DNA from: Streptomyces sp. CB02414
GTDB taxonomy: Bacteria > Actinomycetota > Actinomycetes > Streptomycetales > Streptomycetaceae
Direction: 5' to 3'
Assembly (NCBI RefSeq): GCF_001905385.1
Contig: NZ_LIPF01000012.1
Coordinates: forward strand, 1-64,000
DNA: 64,000 nucleotides
The translations under genes and the position numbers were made by a program. The notes under the pieces are model-generated. The model searched no databases. It was not told where the DNA came from and saw nothing but the letters and a program-made list of their open reading frames with translations. Positions 35,399 through 44,124 of the stretch are shown piece by piece (within the stretch, counting starts at the first letter, position 1; each line of letters begins with the position of its first letter).

Positions 35399-35432
35399 AC
35401 GGAGGCAGTGGCGATCATGCCACTGCCTCCGT
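35399..35432 (-). terminator. Terminator of the gluABCD operon
   Basis: ACGGAGGCAGTGGC and GCCACTGCCTCCGT form a perfect 14-bp stem with a six-base loop, 26 bases after the gluD stop codon. No T run follows. Confidence 0.8.
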
Positions 35433-35457
35433 TGGTGTTACGCGAGGTGACCGAGTG

Positions 35458-36351
35458 TCAGAACCCTCCGGTGCCTGCCACCGCTCCGGCGTTCGGCTGG
35501 TTGTCGTCCGCACTGAGAACCGCGCCGGTCGACTTCTTCCCCCGCCGCAGCCGGCGTTCCAGCCAGCTCGCGAAGCTCGTGAGGGCGAAGTTGATCGCGA
35601 TGAAGATGACCGCCACCACCGTGAAGCTGGCGATCGTGTTGGCGCCGTAGTAGGCGCTCATCGTGTTGGCCGCGGCGAGCGTCTCTCCGAAGGTCAGGAT
35701 GGCGCCGCCGAGGGCGGTGTCCTTCACGATCACCACGAGCTGACTGACGATGGCCGGAAGCATCGCGGTGACCGCCTGCGGCAGCAGAATCAGCCGCATG
35801 ACCTGTCCCTTGCGCAGACCGATCGCCATCGCGCCCTCGGCCTGGCCCTTGGGCAGGGCCAGGATGCCGGCCCGGACGATCTCGGCGAGGACCGAGGCGT
35901 TGTACAGCACCAGGCCGGTGACAACCGCGTACATGGGGCGGACGTCGGAACTGACGCTGGTGTACTCGGAGAACAGCGCCATACCGAAGATCATCAGGAC
36001 CAGCACGGGGATGGACCTGAAGAACTCCACCACGATCGCGGCAGGAACACGGACCCAGACGTGGTCGGAGAGCCGGGCGATGCCGAGTACGGCCCCGAGC
36101 GGCAGCGCGATGAGCACCGCGAGTGCGGCGGCCTTCAGCGTGTTCTGCAGACCAGGCCAGATGTACGTCGACCAGGGCTCACCACTGGTGAAGAACATCT
36201 TCCACTTGTCCCAGTCCAGCTGGCCCTTGTCGGCGAGCGTGCCGATGACCCACCAGAACAGGGCCGCGAAGGCGACGAAGAAGACAACAGTGAACAGGAC
36301 GTTGCGCCGCTTGGCCCGGGGCCCCTGGGCGTCGTAGAGGACCGAACTCAT
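35458..36351 (-). CDS. gluD: Glutamate ABC transporter permease GluD
   Basis: The 297-residue permease has five or six membrane helices and the HisM-type inner membrane signature, with the coupling loop E-I-V-R-A-G-I-L-A-L-P-K-G-Q-A-E-G-A-M-A that contacts the ATPase. An N-terminal cytoplasmic tail and a basic C-terminal tail are present. It pairs with GluC as the membrane channel for glutamate uptake. The ATG overlaps the gluC stop (36348-36351), so the two are translationally coupled. A terminator follows. Confidence 0.93.
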   Translation of the reverse strand: MSSVLYDAQGPRAKRRNVLFTVVFFVAFAALFWWVIGTLADKGQLDWDKWKMFFTSGEPWSTYIWPGLQNTLKAAALAVLIALPLGAVLGIARLSDHVWVRVPAAIVVEFFRSIPVLVLMIFGMALFSEYTSVSSDVRPMYAVVTGLVLYNASVLAEIVRAGILALPKGQAEGAMAIGLRKGQVMRLILLPQAVTAMLPAIVSQLVVIVKDTALGGAILTFGETLAAANTMSAYYGANTIASFTVVAVIFIAINFALTSFASWLERRLRRGKKSTGAVLSADDNQPNAGAVAGTGGF

Positions 36352-37016
36352 CGCTTCACCGCCACCTTCTTGCCCACCCAGCCGAGGAACAGGCCGGTCG
36401 GCAGGGTCAGGACCACGAACACGAGGGCGATGATCGCGGAGATCAGCAGCAGCTGAGCCTCGTTCTCGATCATCTCCTTCATCACCAGCGCCGTCTCGGC
36501 CACACCGATGGCGGCGGCCACAGTGGTGTTCTTGATGAGCGCGATGAGCACGTTGGCCAGAGGGACGACGGAGGAACGGAACGCCTGAGGCAGCACCACG
36601 TAGCGCAGCACCTGACCGAAGCTGAGCCCGATCGCCCTGGCCGCCTCGGCCTGGCCGACCGGCACCGTGTTGATGCCGGAACGCAGCGCCTCACACACGA
36701 AGGCCGAGGTGTAGAGGACCAGACCGAGGACGGCGAGCCGGAAGTTGATCGTCTCGAAGTCGCCCTCCGCACCGAGGGTGATCTGCAGCGTCTGGTTCAG
36801 TCCCAGCGAAGCGAACAGGATGATCACCGTCAGCGGGATGTTCCGCACGATGTTCACGTACGCGGTCCCGAAGCCGCGCATCAACGGCACCGGGCCGACC
36901 CGCATGGCGGCCAGTATGGTGCCCCAGATCAGGGAGCCGACGGCCGAGAGCACAGCGAGCTGCACTGTCGTCCAGATGGCTCCCGCCAGGTCGTAATCCT
37001 GAAGAAAGTCGAACAC
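36348..37016 (-). CDS. gluC: Glutamate ABC transporter permease GluC
   Basis: The 222-residue permease is of the HisM/GlnP class with the coupling segment E-A-L-R-S-G-I-N-T-V-P-V-G-Q-A-E-A-A-R-A-I-G. Five membrane helices are visible. GTG 37016 is preceded by GGGAG. It follows gluB after an 84-base gap containing a stem-loop and overlaps gluD. Together they form the heterodimeric membrane part of the glutamate importer. Confidence 0.93.
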   Translation of the reverse strand: MFDFLQDYDLAGAIWTTVQLAVLSAVGSLIWGTILAAMRVGPVPLMRGFGTAYVNIVRNIPLTVIILFASLGLNQTLQITLGAEGDFETINFRLAVLGLVLYTSAFVCEALRSGINTVPVGQAEAARAIGLSFGQVLRYVVLPQAFRSSVVPLANVLIALIKNTTVAAAIGVAETALVMKEMIENEAQLLLISAIIALVFVVLTLPTGLFLGWVGKKVAVKR

Positions 37017-37054
37017 GATCTCCCGCGCTTCCGCGTGTAGGGACGCCCGCCAGG

Positions 37055-37084
37055 GTGCGCCGCCCCTTCCGGAGGGCGGCGCAC
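37055..37084 (-). terminator. Stem-loop between gluB and gluC (partial terminator or mRNA stabiliser)
   Basis: GTGCGCCGCCC (37055-37065) and GGGCGGCGCAC (37074-37084) form a perfect 11-bp stem with an eight-base loop in the gap after the binding-protein gene. Such elements in ABC operons often lower downstream expression or protect the upstream mRNA. Confidence 0.6.
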
Positions 37085-37100
37085 GTGGTCAGGCCCGGCC

Positions 37101-37937
37101 TCAGCTCTTGACGTCGCCGATCTTCGGCGCCGGCTCGTTCTTGTAGTTGGCCGGGCCGAAGTTGTCCTTGACGGCCTTGTCCCAGGCACCGTCGGCGACC
37201 ATGGCCTCGAGCGCGTCGTTGATCTTGGCCTTGAGGTCGCTGCCCTTCTTGACGCCGATGCCGTAGTTCTCGTTGGTCATCTTGAAGCCGCCGAGCTTGA
37301 ACTTGCCCTTGAACTGCTCCTGCGAGGCGTAGCCGGCGAGGATCGAGTCGTCGGTGGTCAGCGCGTCGATGGCGCCGTTCTGCAGGCCGGTGAGGCAGGC
37401 GGAGTACGTCGGGTAGTTCTGCAGCTGCGCGTCGGGAGCCAGCTTGTCCTTGACGTTCTGGGCCGAGGTCGAGCCGGTGACGGAGCAGAGCTTCGCGTCG
37501 TTCAGGTCCTCCGGCGACTTGATCTTGTCGTCGTCGGCGCGGAGCAGCACGTCCTGGTGGGCGAGCAGGTACGGGCCGGCGAAGTCGACCTTCTCCTCGC
37601 GCTTGGGGGTGATCGAGTACGTCGCGGCGATGAAGTCGACGTCACCGCGCTGCAGCATGGTCTCGCGGTCGGCGCTCTTCGACTCCTTCCACTCGATCTG
37701 GTCCTCGGAGTAGCCGAGCTTCTTGGCGACGTACGTGGCGACGTCGACGTCGAAGCCCTCGTAGCCGTCCGGGGTCTTCTGGCCGAGGCCCGGCTGGTCG
37801 AACTTGATGCCGATGGTGATCTTCTTGTCGCCGCCGCCGGAGGAGCCGCTGTCCCCGTCGTCGGAGCCGCACGCGGTGGCGGTCAGGGCGAGGGCGAACA
37901 CGGTGGCCGAGGCGGCGGTGACCTTGCGGAGCTTCAT
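37101..37937 (-). CDS. gluB: Glutamate-binding lipoprotein GluB
   Basis: The 278-residue protein starts with a lipoprotein signal peptide ending in a lipobox-like L-T-A-T-A-C, with Cys23 as the lipidated residue. The mature part is a family 3 solute-binding protein with F-D-V-D-V-A and the G-D-V-D-F-I-A-A-T-Y-S-I-T strand. It captures glutamate for GluCD-GluA. ATG 37937 has AAAGGA eight bases upstream. An ATG nine bases earlier overlaps that site and is rejected. Confidence 0.94.
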   Translation of the reverse strand: MKLRKVTAASATVFALALTATACGSDDGDSGSSGGGDKKITIGIKFDQPGLGQKTPDGYEGFDVDVATYVAKKLGYSEDQIEWKESKSADRETMLQRGDVDFIAATYSITPKREEKVDFAGPYLLAHQDVLLRADDDKIKSPEDLNDAKLCSVTGSTSAQNVKDKLAPDAQLQNYPTYSACLTGLQNGAIDALTTDDSILAGYASQEQFKGKFKLGGFKMTNENYGIGVKKGSDLKAKINDALEAMVADGAWDKAVKDNFGPANYKNEPAPKIGDVKS

Positions 37938-38049
37938 GGTGAACATCCTTTGACTGTGGTCGAACGGCGATCGGGCGATCAGATGACCGGGCGATCAGAG
38001 GTTCAGGTGATCGGATGCGGGCGACGCGGGGCGTCGGAGCCGCACCGGG

Positions 38050-38826
38050 TCAGTGGTGCAGGATCTTCGACAGGAAGTCCTTGGCACGGTCACTGCGCGG
38101 GTTGCTGAAGAACTGGTCCGGCGTGGCCTCTTCGACGATCCGGCCGTCCGCCATGAACACCACGCGGTTGGCCGCCGACCGGGCGAAGCCCATCTCGTGG
38201 GTGACCACGATCATGGTCATGCCGTCCTCGGCGAGCTGCTTCATGACCTCCAGGACCTCGTTGATCATCTCGGGGTCGAGAGCCGACGTCGGCTCGTCGA
38301 AGAGCATGACCTTCGGGTCCATGGCCAGCGCCCGCGCGATGGCGACGCGCTGCTGCTGGCCACCGGAGAGCTGCGCGGGGTACTTGTCCGCCTGGGCGCC
38401 CACGCCGACCCGGTCGAGGAGGGCGCGCGCCTTCTCCTCGGCCTTCTTGGCGTCGACCTTGCGGACCTTGGCCTGGCCGAGGGTGACGTTCTCGAGCACG
38501 GTCTTGTGCGCGAAGAGATTGAAGGACTGGAAGACCATGCCGACGTCGGCCCGCAGCCGGGCGAGCTCCTTGCCCTCGGCGGGCAGCGGCTTGCCGTCGA
38601 TCGCGATCGATCCCGAGTCGATGGTCTCCAGGCGGTTGATGGTGCGGCACAGGGTGGACTTACCGGACCCGGAGGGCCCGATGACCACGACGACCTCGCC
38701 GCGGGTGATCGTCAGGTCGATGTCCTGGAGCACGTGCAACGCGCCGAAGTGCTTGTTGACACTCTTCAGGACGACCAGTTCGCCGGTCGAGGCCTTGTCT
38801 TCCTTGGCCACCGATACTTCGGTCAT
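38050..38826 (-). CDS. gluA: Glutamate ABC transporter ATPase GluA
   Basis: The 258-residue ATPase has Walker A G-P-S-G-S-G-K-S-T (residues 50-58), the signature L-S-G-G-Q-Q-Q-R, Walker B V-M-L-F-D-E-P-T-S-A-L-D-P and the H-loop V-T-H-E-M. It belongs to the polar amino acid uptake family (GlnQ/HisP). It is the first gene of the gluABCD operon and lies divergent to gluR-gluK, which in S. coelicolor are reported to sense glutamate and control this operon. Confidence 0.95.
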   Translation of the reverse strand: MTEVSVAKEDKASTGELVVLKSVNKHFGALHVLQDIDLTITRGEVVVVIGPSGSGKSTLCRTINRLETIDSGSIAIDGKPLPAEGKELARLRADVGMVFQSFNLFAHKTVLENVTLGQAKVRKVDAKKAEEKARALLDRVGVGAQADKYPAQLSGGQQQRVAIARALAMDPKVMLFDEPTSALDPEMINEVLEVMKQLAEDGMTMIVVTHEMGFARSAANRVVFMADGRIVEEATPDQFFSNPRSDRAKDFLSKILHH

Positions 38827-39144
38827 CGCTCTCGGGCTCCGTCCTCCTCGGTTTCGGAGGACAGTAGTAACGCCGATCGACCTGCGTCTCTATATCTGAG
38901 GGGAATCTGAGCATCACGATCCGATAGCAATCGGACACGAGTCGTAGCACTTGTGAGCAGGGCGCATATCGGCCGGATAACTTCGAGCGGCCGCAACCGG
39001 AACCCTCTTGACGCCGTCCCCTTCCATCGGCGTCACTGCACAGGACGCACGCGCGCGTGCCTGCGGTTCCGCACCCGCCCGATGCCCGCCCACCATGACG
39101 ATCAACCCTCCAGACGTACGGCCGATGAACCGAAGGGAGCCCGG
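38827..39144. other. Divergent regulatory region between gluA and gluR
   Basis: These 318 bases contain no gene. They hold a gluA promoter candidate (38889-38917, minus) and a short inverted repeat CCGAT-agca-ATCGG (38921-38934) just upstream of its -35 box, a possible regulator site. A TTGAC motif near 39008 on the plus strand may serve gluR, but I found no good -10 partner. Confidence 0.5.
38889..38917 (-). promoter_or_regulatory. Putative gluA promoter
   Basis: On the minus strand GTGATG (38917-38912) and TATAGA (38894-38889) are 17 bases apart. The -10 box lies 63 bases before the gluA ATG. Confidence 0.5.
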
Positions 39145-39831
39145 ATGAGACTGCTGCTCGTCGAGGACGACAACCACGTGGCCGCCGCCCTGTCCGCGAT
39201 CCTGGCCCGGCACGGCTTCGACGTCACCCACGCGCGCAGCGGCGAGGAGGCGCTCCAGGCGCTCGTCCCGGACGGCGACTGCTTCGGCGTCGTCCTGCTC
39301 GACCTCGGGTTGCCCGACCAGGACGGCTACGAGGTCTGCGGCAAGATCCGCAAGCTCACCGCCACCCCGGTCATCATGGTCACCGCCCGCTCCGACGTCC
39401 GTTCCCGCATCCACGGCCTGAACCTCGGTGCCGACGACTACGTGGTCAAGCCGTACGACACCGGAGAGCTGCTCGCCCGCATCCACGCCGTCAGCCGGCG
39501 CACCGCCCACGAGGACGCCACGGGGAGCACCGAGACCGTGGTGCGCCTGGGAGCCGTGCGCATCGAGCTGCCGACCCGCCAGGTCAGCGTGGACGGTTCG
39601 GCCGTCCAGCTCACCCGCAAGGAGTTCGACCTGCTCGCCCTGCTCGCGCAGCGACCCGGGGTGGTCTTCCGCCGGGAGCAGATCATCAGCGAGGTGTGGC
39701 GCACCAGCTGGGAGGGCACCGGGCGCACCCTGGAGGTGCACGTCGCCTCACTGCGCGCCAAGCTGCGCATGCCGGCGCTGATCGAGACCGTCCGCGGCGT
39801 CGGCTACCGCCTCGTCGCCCCCGGCGCGTAG
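39145..39831 (+). CDS. gluR: Response regulator GluR (OmpR family)
   Basis: The 228-residue regulator has a receiver domain with phospho-acceptor Asp53 and the conserved lysine in V-V-K-P-Y. A winged-helix OmpR-type DNA-binding domain follows (about 130-225) with L-T-R-K-E-F-D-L-L and R-T-L-E-V-H-V-A-S-L-R-x-K. ATG 39145 is preceded by GAAGGGAG. With the following sensor kinase and the divergent gluABCD operon it matches the GluR-GluK glutamate-sensing system of S. coelicolor. Confidence 0.92.
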   Translation: MRLLLVEDDNHVAAALSAILARHGFDVTHARSGEEALQALVPDGDCFGVVLLDLGLPDQDGYEVCGKIRKLTATPVIMVTARSDVRSRIHGLNLGADDYVVKPYDTGELLARIHAVSRRTAHEDATGSTETVVRLGAVRIELPTRQVSVDGSAVQLTRKEFDLLALLAQRPGVVFRREQIISEVWRTSWEGTGRTLEVHVASLRAKLRMPALIETVRGVGYRLVAPGA

Positions 39832-39840
39832 CGGGGCCGG

Positions 39841-41283
39841 GTGAGCACACGCCTGCTTCCGCTGCTCATCGTCCTGATGGCGGCCGTACTCCTCGCGCTG
39901 GGCGTCCCCCTGGGCGTGAGCGTCGCCCGCGCGGAGCAGCAGAAGGTCGTCATCGACCGCATGGACGACACCGCCCGCTTCGCCGCGCTCGCCCAGTTCG
40001 TCACCGAGGAGGTCCCGGGCGGCTCCCGCCCCACCAGCACGGACGAGCGCCTGGAGACCCTGCAGACCGAGCTGACCAGCTACCACGAGGTGTACGGCAT
40101 CAAGGCGGGCGTCTTCTACCGCAACCACATCCCGATGGCCAACGCGCCGACGACCTGGTTCCTGCCGCAGACGGGCGAGGTGCGCGAAGCCTTCGACGAG
40201 GCACTGCTCAGCCGCCGCAGTCACGACCCCCAGCAGGTGTGGCCCTGGCAGGACGGCACCCTGGTGGTCGCCTCCCCGGTCATCCGGGACGGGGACGTCG
40301 TCGCGGTGGTGGTCACCGAGTCGCCGACCGACTCGATGGCGTCGCGCACCCTGCGCGGCTGGCTGATCATCGCCGCCGGGGAGACCGCGGCGATGCTGCT
40401 CGCCGTCGGCGCCGCGCTCCGGCTGACCGGCTGGGTGCTCCGCCCGGTGCGCGTCCTGGACGCCACGACGCACGACATCGCCACCGGACGCCTCAAGTCC
40501 CGGGTCGCACCTGCCGGGGGGCCGCCGGAGCTGCGGCGGCTGGCCCGGTCGTTCAACGAGATGGCGGACCACGTGGAGGACGTGCTGGAGCAGCAGCGCG
40601 CCTTCGTCGCCGACGCCTCGCACCAACTGCGCAACCCCCTCGCGGCGCTGCTGCTGCGCATCGAACTGCTCGCCCTGGAGCTGCCCGAGGGCAACGAGGA
40701 GATCGCCTCCGTCCAGACCGAGGGCAAACGCCTGGCCCGGGTCCTGGACGACCTGCTCGACCTGGCGCTGGCCGAGCACACCCAGGCGGACCTCGCGGTC
40801 ACCGACGTCGGCGCGCTGGCCGCCGAGCGGGTGGCCGCCTGGGCGCCGACCGCCGAGGCCAAGGGCGTACGACTGGTGGGGGACTGCCCGCCCACCACCG
40901 GGTGGGCCGACCCGGTGGCGCTCTCCAGTGCCCTGGACGCGGTGATCGACAACGCGGTGAAGTTCACGCCCGCCGACGAGACCGTACGCGTCACGGCCGC
41001 CTCCACCGGGGACTCGGCGACCGTCGTCGTCACCGACGAGGGCCCCGGGCTGACCGACGACGAACTCGCGCGCGTGGGGGACCGTTTCTGGCGCAGCGGC
41101 CGGCACCAGAACATCAAGGGCTCCGGCCTCGGCCTGTCCATCTGCCGGGCGCTGCTCGCGGCGGGCGACGGCTCGATCACCTTCGCCCACCACGAGCCGC
41201 ACGGCCTGGCGGTGACGGTCACGGTGCCGCGCTCGGGCAACCGCGGGGAGCCGGCGGAGTCCTACGGCTTGACCGACCGGTAG
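39841..41283 (+). CDS. gluK: Sensor histidine kinase GluK
   Basis: The 480-residue kinase has an N-terminal membrane helix (about 5-27), an extracytoplasmic sensor of about 140 residues, a second helix (about 172-196) and a HAMP domain. HisKA with His261 in D-A-S-H-Q-L-R-N-P and a HATPase_c domain with D-E-G-P-G-L and G-S-G-L-G-L-S-I follow. It is expected to sense extracellular glutamate and phosphorylate GluR. GTG 39841 lies nine bases after the gluR stop. Its last 22 bases overlap the convergent TAXI gene. Confidence 0.92.
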   Translation: MSTRLLPLLIVLMAAVLLALGVPLGVSVARAEQQKVVIDRMDDTARFAALAQFVTEEVPGGSRPTSTDERLETLQTELTSYHEVYGIKAGVFYRNHIPMANAPTTWFLPQTGEVREAFDEALLSRRSHDPQQVWPWQDGTLVVASPVIRDGDVVAVVVTESPTDSMASRTLRGWLIIAAGETAAMLLAVGAALRLTGWVLRPVRVLDATTHDIATGRLKSRVAPAGGPPELRRLARSFNEMADHVEDVLEQQRAFVADASHQLRNPLAALLLRIELLALELPEGNEEIASVQTEGKRLARVLDDLLDLALAEHTQADLAVTDVGALAAERVAAWAPTAEAKGVRLVGDCPPTTGWADPVALSSALDAVIDNAVKFTPADETVRVTAASTGDSATVVVTDEGPGLTDDELARVGDRFWRSGRHQNIKGSGLGLSICRALLAAGDGSITFAHHEPHGLAVTVTVPRSGNRGEPAESYGLTDR

Positions 41284-42257
41284 TAGCGCCGGGCGCCCTC
41301 GTGCAGCTGAAGCGGGTCGGTGTAGATCGCCGTGCGCAGATCCACGAGCTGCGCGGAGTGGACGTGTGCCCCGATGCCGTCGCGGCTGTCGAGGACCGTC
41401 CTGGTCAGCCATTCGGTGAGGCGCGGATCCATGTCCGCGCGGGTGACCAGCAGGTTGGACACCGCCATGGTGGGCACCACGGCGCCGTTCTGCACGGTCG
41501 GGTAGGCCGACTCCGGCATGTTGGTGGTGCGGTAGTACCGCGTTGCGCCGCCGGACTCGTGCAGCTTGGTGACGAGGTCCTCGGTGATGGGCACGAACCG
41601 GAAGGCCGAGGTCTCCGCTATCTGCCGGAGCCCGTCCGTGGGCACGCCGCCCGACCAGAAGAACGCGTCCAGCTCCTCGCCCAGCCGTCCCGGTCCGGTG
41701 TCGATGCCGTCCGCGCTGGGCCTGATGTCCGTCTCCGGGTCGATGCCCACGGCCTTCAGCAGCCGGGTGGCGATCAGCCGGACCCCCGAGTTCGGCAGCC
41801 CTATGGCCACCCGCTTGCCGCGCAGGTCGGCGACGGACTGGATGTCCGAGTCGGTGGGCACCACGAGCTGCACGTAGTCGTCGTAGAGGCGGGTGACACC
41901 GCGCAGCGCCTCGGCCCCGGGCCGGCCGGCGAGCTTGTACGTCTCCACCGCGTCGGCCGCGGCGATGGTGAAGTCGGCCTCCCCGGACGCCACCCGCTCG
42001 ACGTTCTCCTGGGAGCCCGCGCTCGTCATGAGCCGCACGTTCAGCTCCGGCATGTCCTTGCGCAGCTCGGTGCGCAGCAACTCGCCGTACCTCTGGTAGA
42101 CCCCCGCGCGGGTGCCCGTGCTGAACGTGATCGTCCCGCCCGGCGGCTCCTCGCCCAGGGGCAGCAGCCACCACAGCAGCAGCCCGAGGGCGACGGCACC
42201 GGCGACCGCGCCCCGGACGGCGCGGCGCCCGCCGACGCGGGAGAACAACGAGGACAT
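41262..42257 (-). CDS. TAXI-family TRAP transporter solute-binding protein
   Basis: The 331-residue protein has a basic start and one membrane or signal segment (about 15-35). A periplasmic-type binding domain of the TAXI family follows, with T-G-T-R-A-G-V-Y-Q-R-Y-G (about 47-58), V-E-R-V-A-S-G-E-A-D-F-T-I and G-K-R-V-A-I-G-L-P-N-S-G-V. TAXI proteins deliver organic acids or glutamate to TRAP permeases, but no permease gene is adjacent. The neighbouring gluK raises the idea of a sensing role, which is only inference. ATG 42257 lies seven bases after CAGGAT, suggesting a leaderless mRNA. An in-frame start eight codons earlier overlaps that box. Confidence 0.88.
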   Translation of the reverse strand: MSSLFSRVGGRRAVRGAVAGAVALGLLLWWLLPLGEEPPGGTITFSTGTRAGVYQRYGELLRTELRKDMPELNVRLMTSAGSQENVERVASGEADFTIAAADAVETYKLAGRPGAEALRGVTRLYDDYVQLVVPTDSDIQSVADLRGKRVAIGLPNSGVRLIATRLLKAVGIDPETDIRPSADGIDTGPGRLGEELDAFFWSGGVPTDGLRQIAETSAFRFVPITEDLVTKLHESGGATRYYRTTNMPESAYPTVQNGAVVPTMAVSNLLVTRADMDPRLTEWLTRTVLDSRDGIGAHVHSAQLVDLRTAIYTDPLQLHEGARRYYRSVKP

Positions 42258-42264
42258 GTGCGCG

Positions 42265-42270
42265 ATCCTG
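42265..42270 (-). promoter_or_regulatory. -10 box of the TAXI gene
   Basis: On the minus strand CAGGAT ends seven bases before ATG 42257, fitting a leaderless start. Confidence 0.4.
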
Positions 42271-42354
42271 CCAGCCCCCACCCCGGCTGACCAGGGCCGA
42301 GCTCACACGACGGGGGCGTCGCGCTGCCCGGGGCCGACTGTCGGTGGTGATCGC

Positions 42355-42360
42355 TACAGT
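42355..42360 (+). promoter_or_regulatory. -10 box of the MazG-like gene
   Basis: TACAGT ends seven bases before ATG 42368 and no Shine-Dalgarno sequence follows it. Confidence 0.5.
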
Positions 42361-42367
42361 CGGTGGC

Positions 42368-42778
42368 ATGAGCTCTTCGCCCGCCGACCTGGTCCGCGCC
42401 TTCCACCACGCCTTCGGGCTCGACGTCCGCGGCGTCCCGGCCGAGGTGCCGCCCGAGCTGGCCGCGCACAGAGGCGAGCTGCTCGCCGAGGAGGCCGCCG
42501 AGGTCGCCGAGGTGTCGGTGACGGGGCCGCTGGACCGGCTCGCGCACGAGCTGGCCGACGTGGTCTACGTCGCCTACGGCACGGCCCTCGTCCACGGCAT
42601 CGACCTCGACGAGGTGATCGCCGAGATCCACCGCTCCAACATGACCAAGGTGGGCCCCGACGGCCACATCAGCCGCAGAGCCGACGGCAAGGTCCTCAAG
42701 GGCGATCACTACGAGGCACCGGACGTCTCCGGCGTCCTGCGCGGGCAGGGGTGGGTGCCACGGACGCCGGGAGCCTGA
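42368..42778 (+). CDS. MazG-like/HisE-like nucleotide pyrophosphohydrolase
   Basis: The 136-residue all-alpha protein has the E-E-A-A-E-V (about 38-43) and H-E-L-A-D-V-V-Y (about 60-67) helices that bind magnesium in MazG-type pyrophosphohydrolases. A C-terminal H-R-S-N-M-T-K-V and G-K-V-L-K-G segment follows, as in phosphoribosyl-ATP pyrophosphohydrolase-like proteins. It may clean up abnormal nucleotides; the substrate is unknown. ATG 42368 fits a leaderless transcript. It is divergent from the TAXI gene. Confidence 0.82.
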   Translation: MSSSPADLVRAFHHAFGLDVRGVPAEVPPELAAHRGELLAEEAAEVAEVSVTGPLDRLAHELADVVYVAYGTALVHGIDLDEVIAEIHRSNMTKVGPDGHISRRADGKVLKGDHYEAPDVSGVLRGQGWVPRTPGA

Positions 42779-42779
42779 A

Positions 42780-42809
42780 GCCGGGGTCGGTGCAGAACAC
42801 GACCCCGGC
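42780..42809. terminator. Terminator between the MazG-like gene and the antiporter
   Basis: GCCGGGGTCG and CGACCCCGGC form a perfect 10-bp stem with a ten-base loop right after the MazG-like stop codon, in a convergent gap of 91 bases. Confidence 0.7.
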
Positions 42810-42869
42810 ACCTGCGTACCGGTACCGGGGTCACGTCGGGTCGTGCGCCGCCCGCCGACGGCCGCCGCG

Positions 42870-44120
42870 TCAGTCGCCCACCGACGCCTCCGCCCCCGTC
42901 GGGCGGGGCGTCCCGTCGGCCTCGCCGGGCAGCCCGGCGGATCCGGCGGGACGGTCGGGATTGTCGCGGCGGCGGAACAGGCGCATCGCCAGCGGTTCGG
43001 TGAAGCGGGCGGTGAGCGGGCCGAGGACGACCAGGATGAGCACGTAGGCCGTGGCCAGCGGGCCCAGGGACGGTTCGATGCCGGCCGAGACCGCGAGACC
43101 CGCGATGACGATCGAGAACTCGCCGCGCGCCACCAGCGCCCCGCCGGCCCGCCAGCGGCCCTTCACGGAGATTCCCGCCCGCCGCGCGGCCCAGTAACCG
43201 GTGGCGATCTTGGTCACCGCGGTGAGCAGGGCCAGTGCCAGCGCGGGCAGCAGCACCGGCGGAATGCTCGCCGGGTCGGTGTGCAGCCCGAAGAAGACGA
43301 AGAAGACCGCGGCGAACAGGTCCCGCAGCGGGCTCAGCAGCGTGTGCGCGCCCTCGGCGACCTCTCCGGACAGCGCGATGCCCACCAGGAAGGCGCCCAC
43401 CGCCGCCGACACCTGGAGCTGCTGCGCGACACCCGCGACCAGGATCGTCAGGCCCAGCACCACGAGGAGCAGCTTCTCCGGGTCGTCGCTCGAGACGAAC
43501 CGCGAGATCAGACGGCCGTAACGCACCGCCACGAACAGCACCGCGCCGGCCGCGGCCAGCGCGACCGCCAGCGTGACGCTCCCGGTCATCAGACCGGCAC
43601 CGGCCACCAGAGCCGTGACGATCGGCAGGTACACCGCCATCGCCAGGTCCTCCAGGACCAGCACGCTCAGGATCACCGGCGTCTCGCGGTTGCCGACCCG
43701 GCCGAGGTCGCCGAGCACCTTGGCGATGACACCGGACGACGAGATCCAGGTCACGCCCGCCAGGACCACGGCGGCCACCGGGCCCCAGCCCAGCAGCAGC
43801 GCGGCCACCGCACCCGGCACCGCGTTGAACGCGCAGTCCACGAGACCGGCCGGATAGTGGGACTTGAGGTTGGTGACCAGGTCACCGGCCGTGTACTCGA
43901 GGCCGAGCATCAGCAGCAGCAGGATGACGCCGATCTCGGCGCCGGTCGCGACGAACTCCTCGCTCGCGCCCAGCGGCAGCAGCCCGCCCTCGCCGAACGC
44001 CAGACCGGCCAGCAGGTACAGCGGGATGGGGGAGAGGCGGTAGCGGCCGGCGAACCGGCCCAGCAGCCCGAGCCCCAGAATGATGGAACCGAACTCGATC
44101 AGCAGAACCGCGGAGTGCAC
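42870..44120 (-). CDS. CPA2-family cation:proton antiporter (KhtU/KefB-like)
   Basis: The 416-residue membrane protein has about twelve helices and CPA2 features such as L-L-M-L-G-L-E, S-S-S-G-V-I-A-K-V-L and a G-A-F-L-V-G-I-A-L-S segment. No RCK domain is attached; instead the upstream gene encodes a separate TrkA-C protein, as in the KhtTU potassium efflux system. GTG 44120 is preceded by AGGAG and lies four bases after the stop of that regulator. A start 14 codons earlier would overlap it. Potassium export linked to pH or osmotic stress is the likely role. Confidence 0.9.
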   Translation of the reverse strand: MHSAVLLIEFGSIILGLGLLGRFAGRYRLSPIPLYLLAGLAFGEGGLLPLGASEEFVATGAEIGVILLLLMLGLEYTAGDLVTNLKSHYPAGLVDCAFNAVPGAVAALLLGWGPVAAVVLAGVTWISSSGVIAKVLGDLGRVGNRETPVILSVLVLEDLAMAVYLPIVTALVAGAGLMTGSVTLAVALAAAGAVLFVAVRYGRLISRFVSSDDPEKLLLVVLGLTILVAGVAQQLQVSAAVGAFLVGIALSGEVAEGAHTLLSPLRDLFAAVFFVFFGLHTDPASIPPVLLPALALALLTAVTKIATGYWAARRAGISVKGRWRAGGALVARGEFSIVIAGLAVSAGIEPSLGPLATAYVLILVVLGPLTARFTEPLAMRLFRRRDNPDRPAGSAGLPGEADGTPRPTGAEASVGD

Positions 44121-44124
44121 CGGC

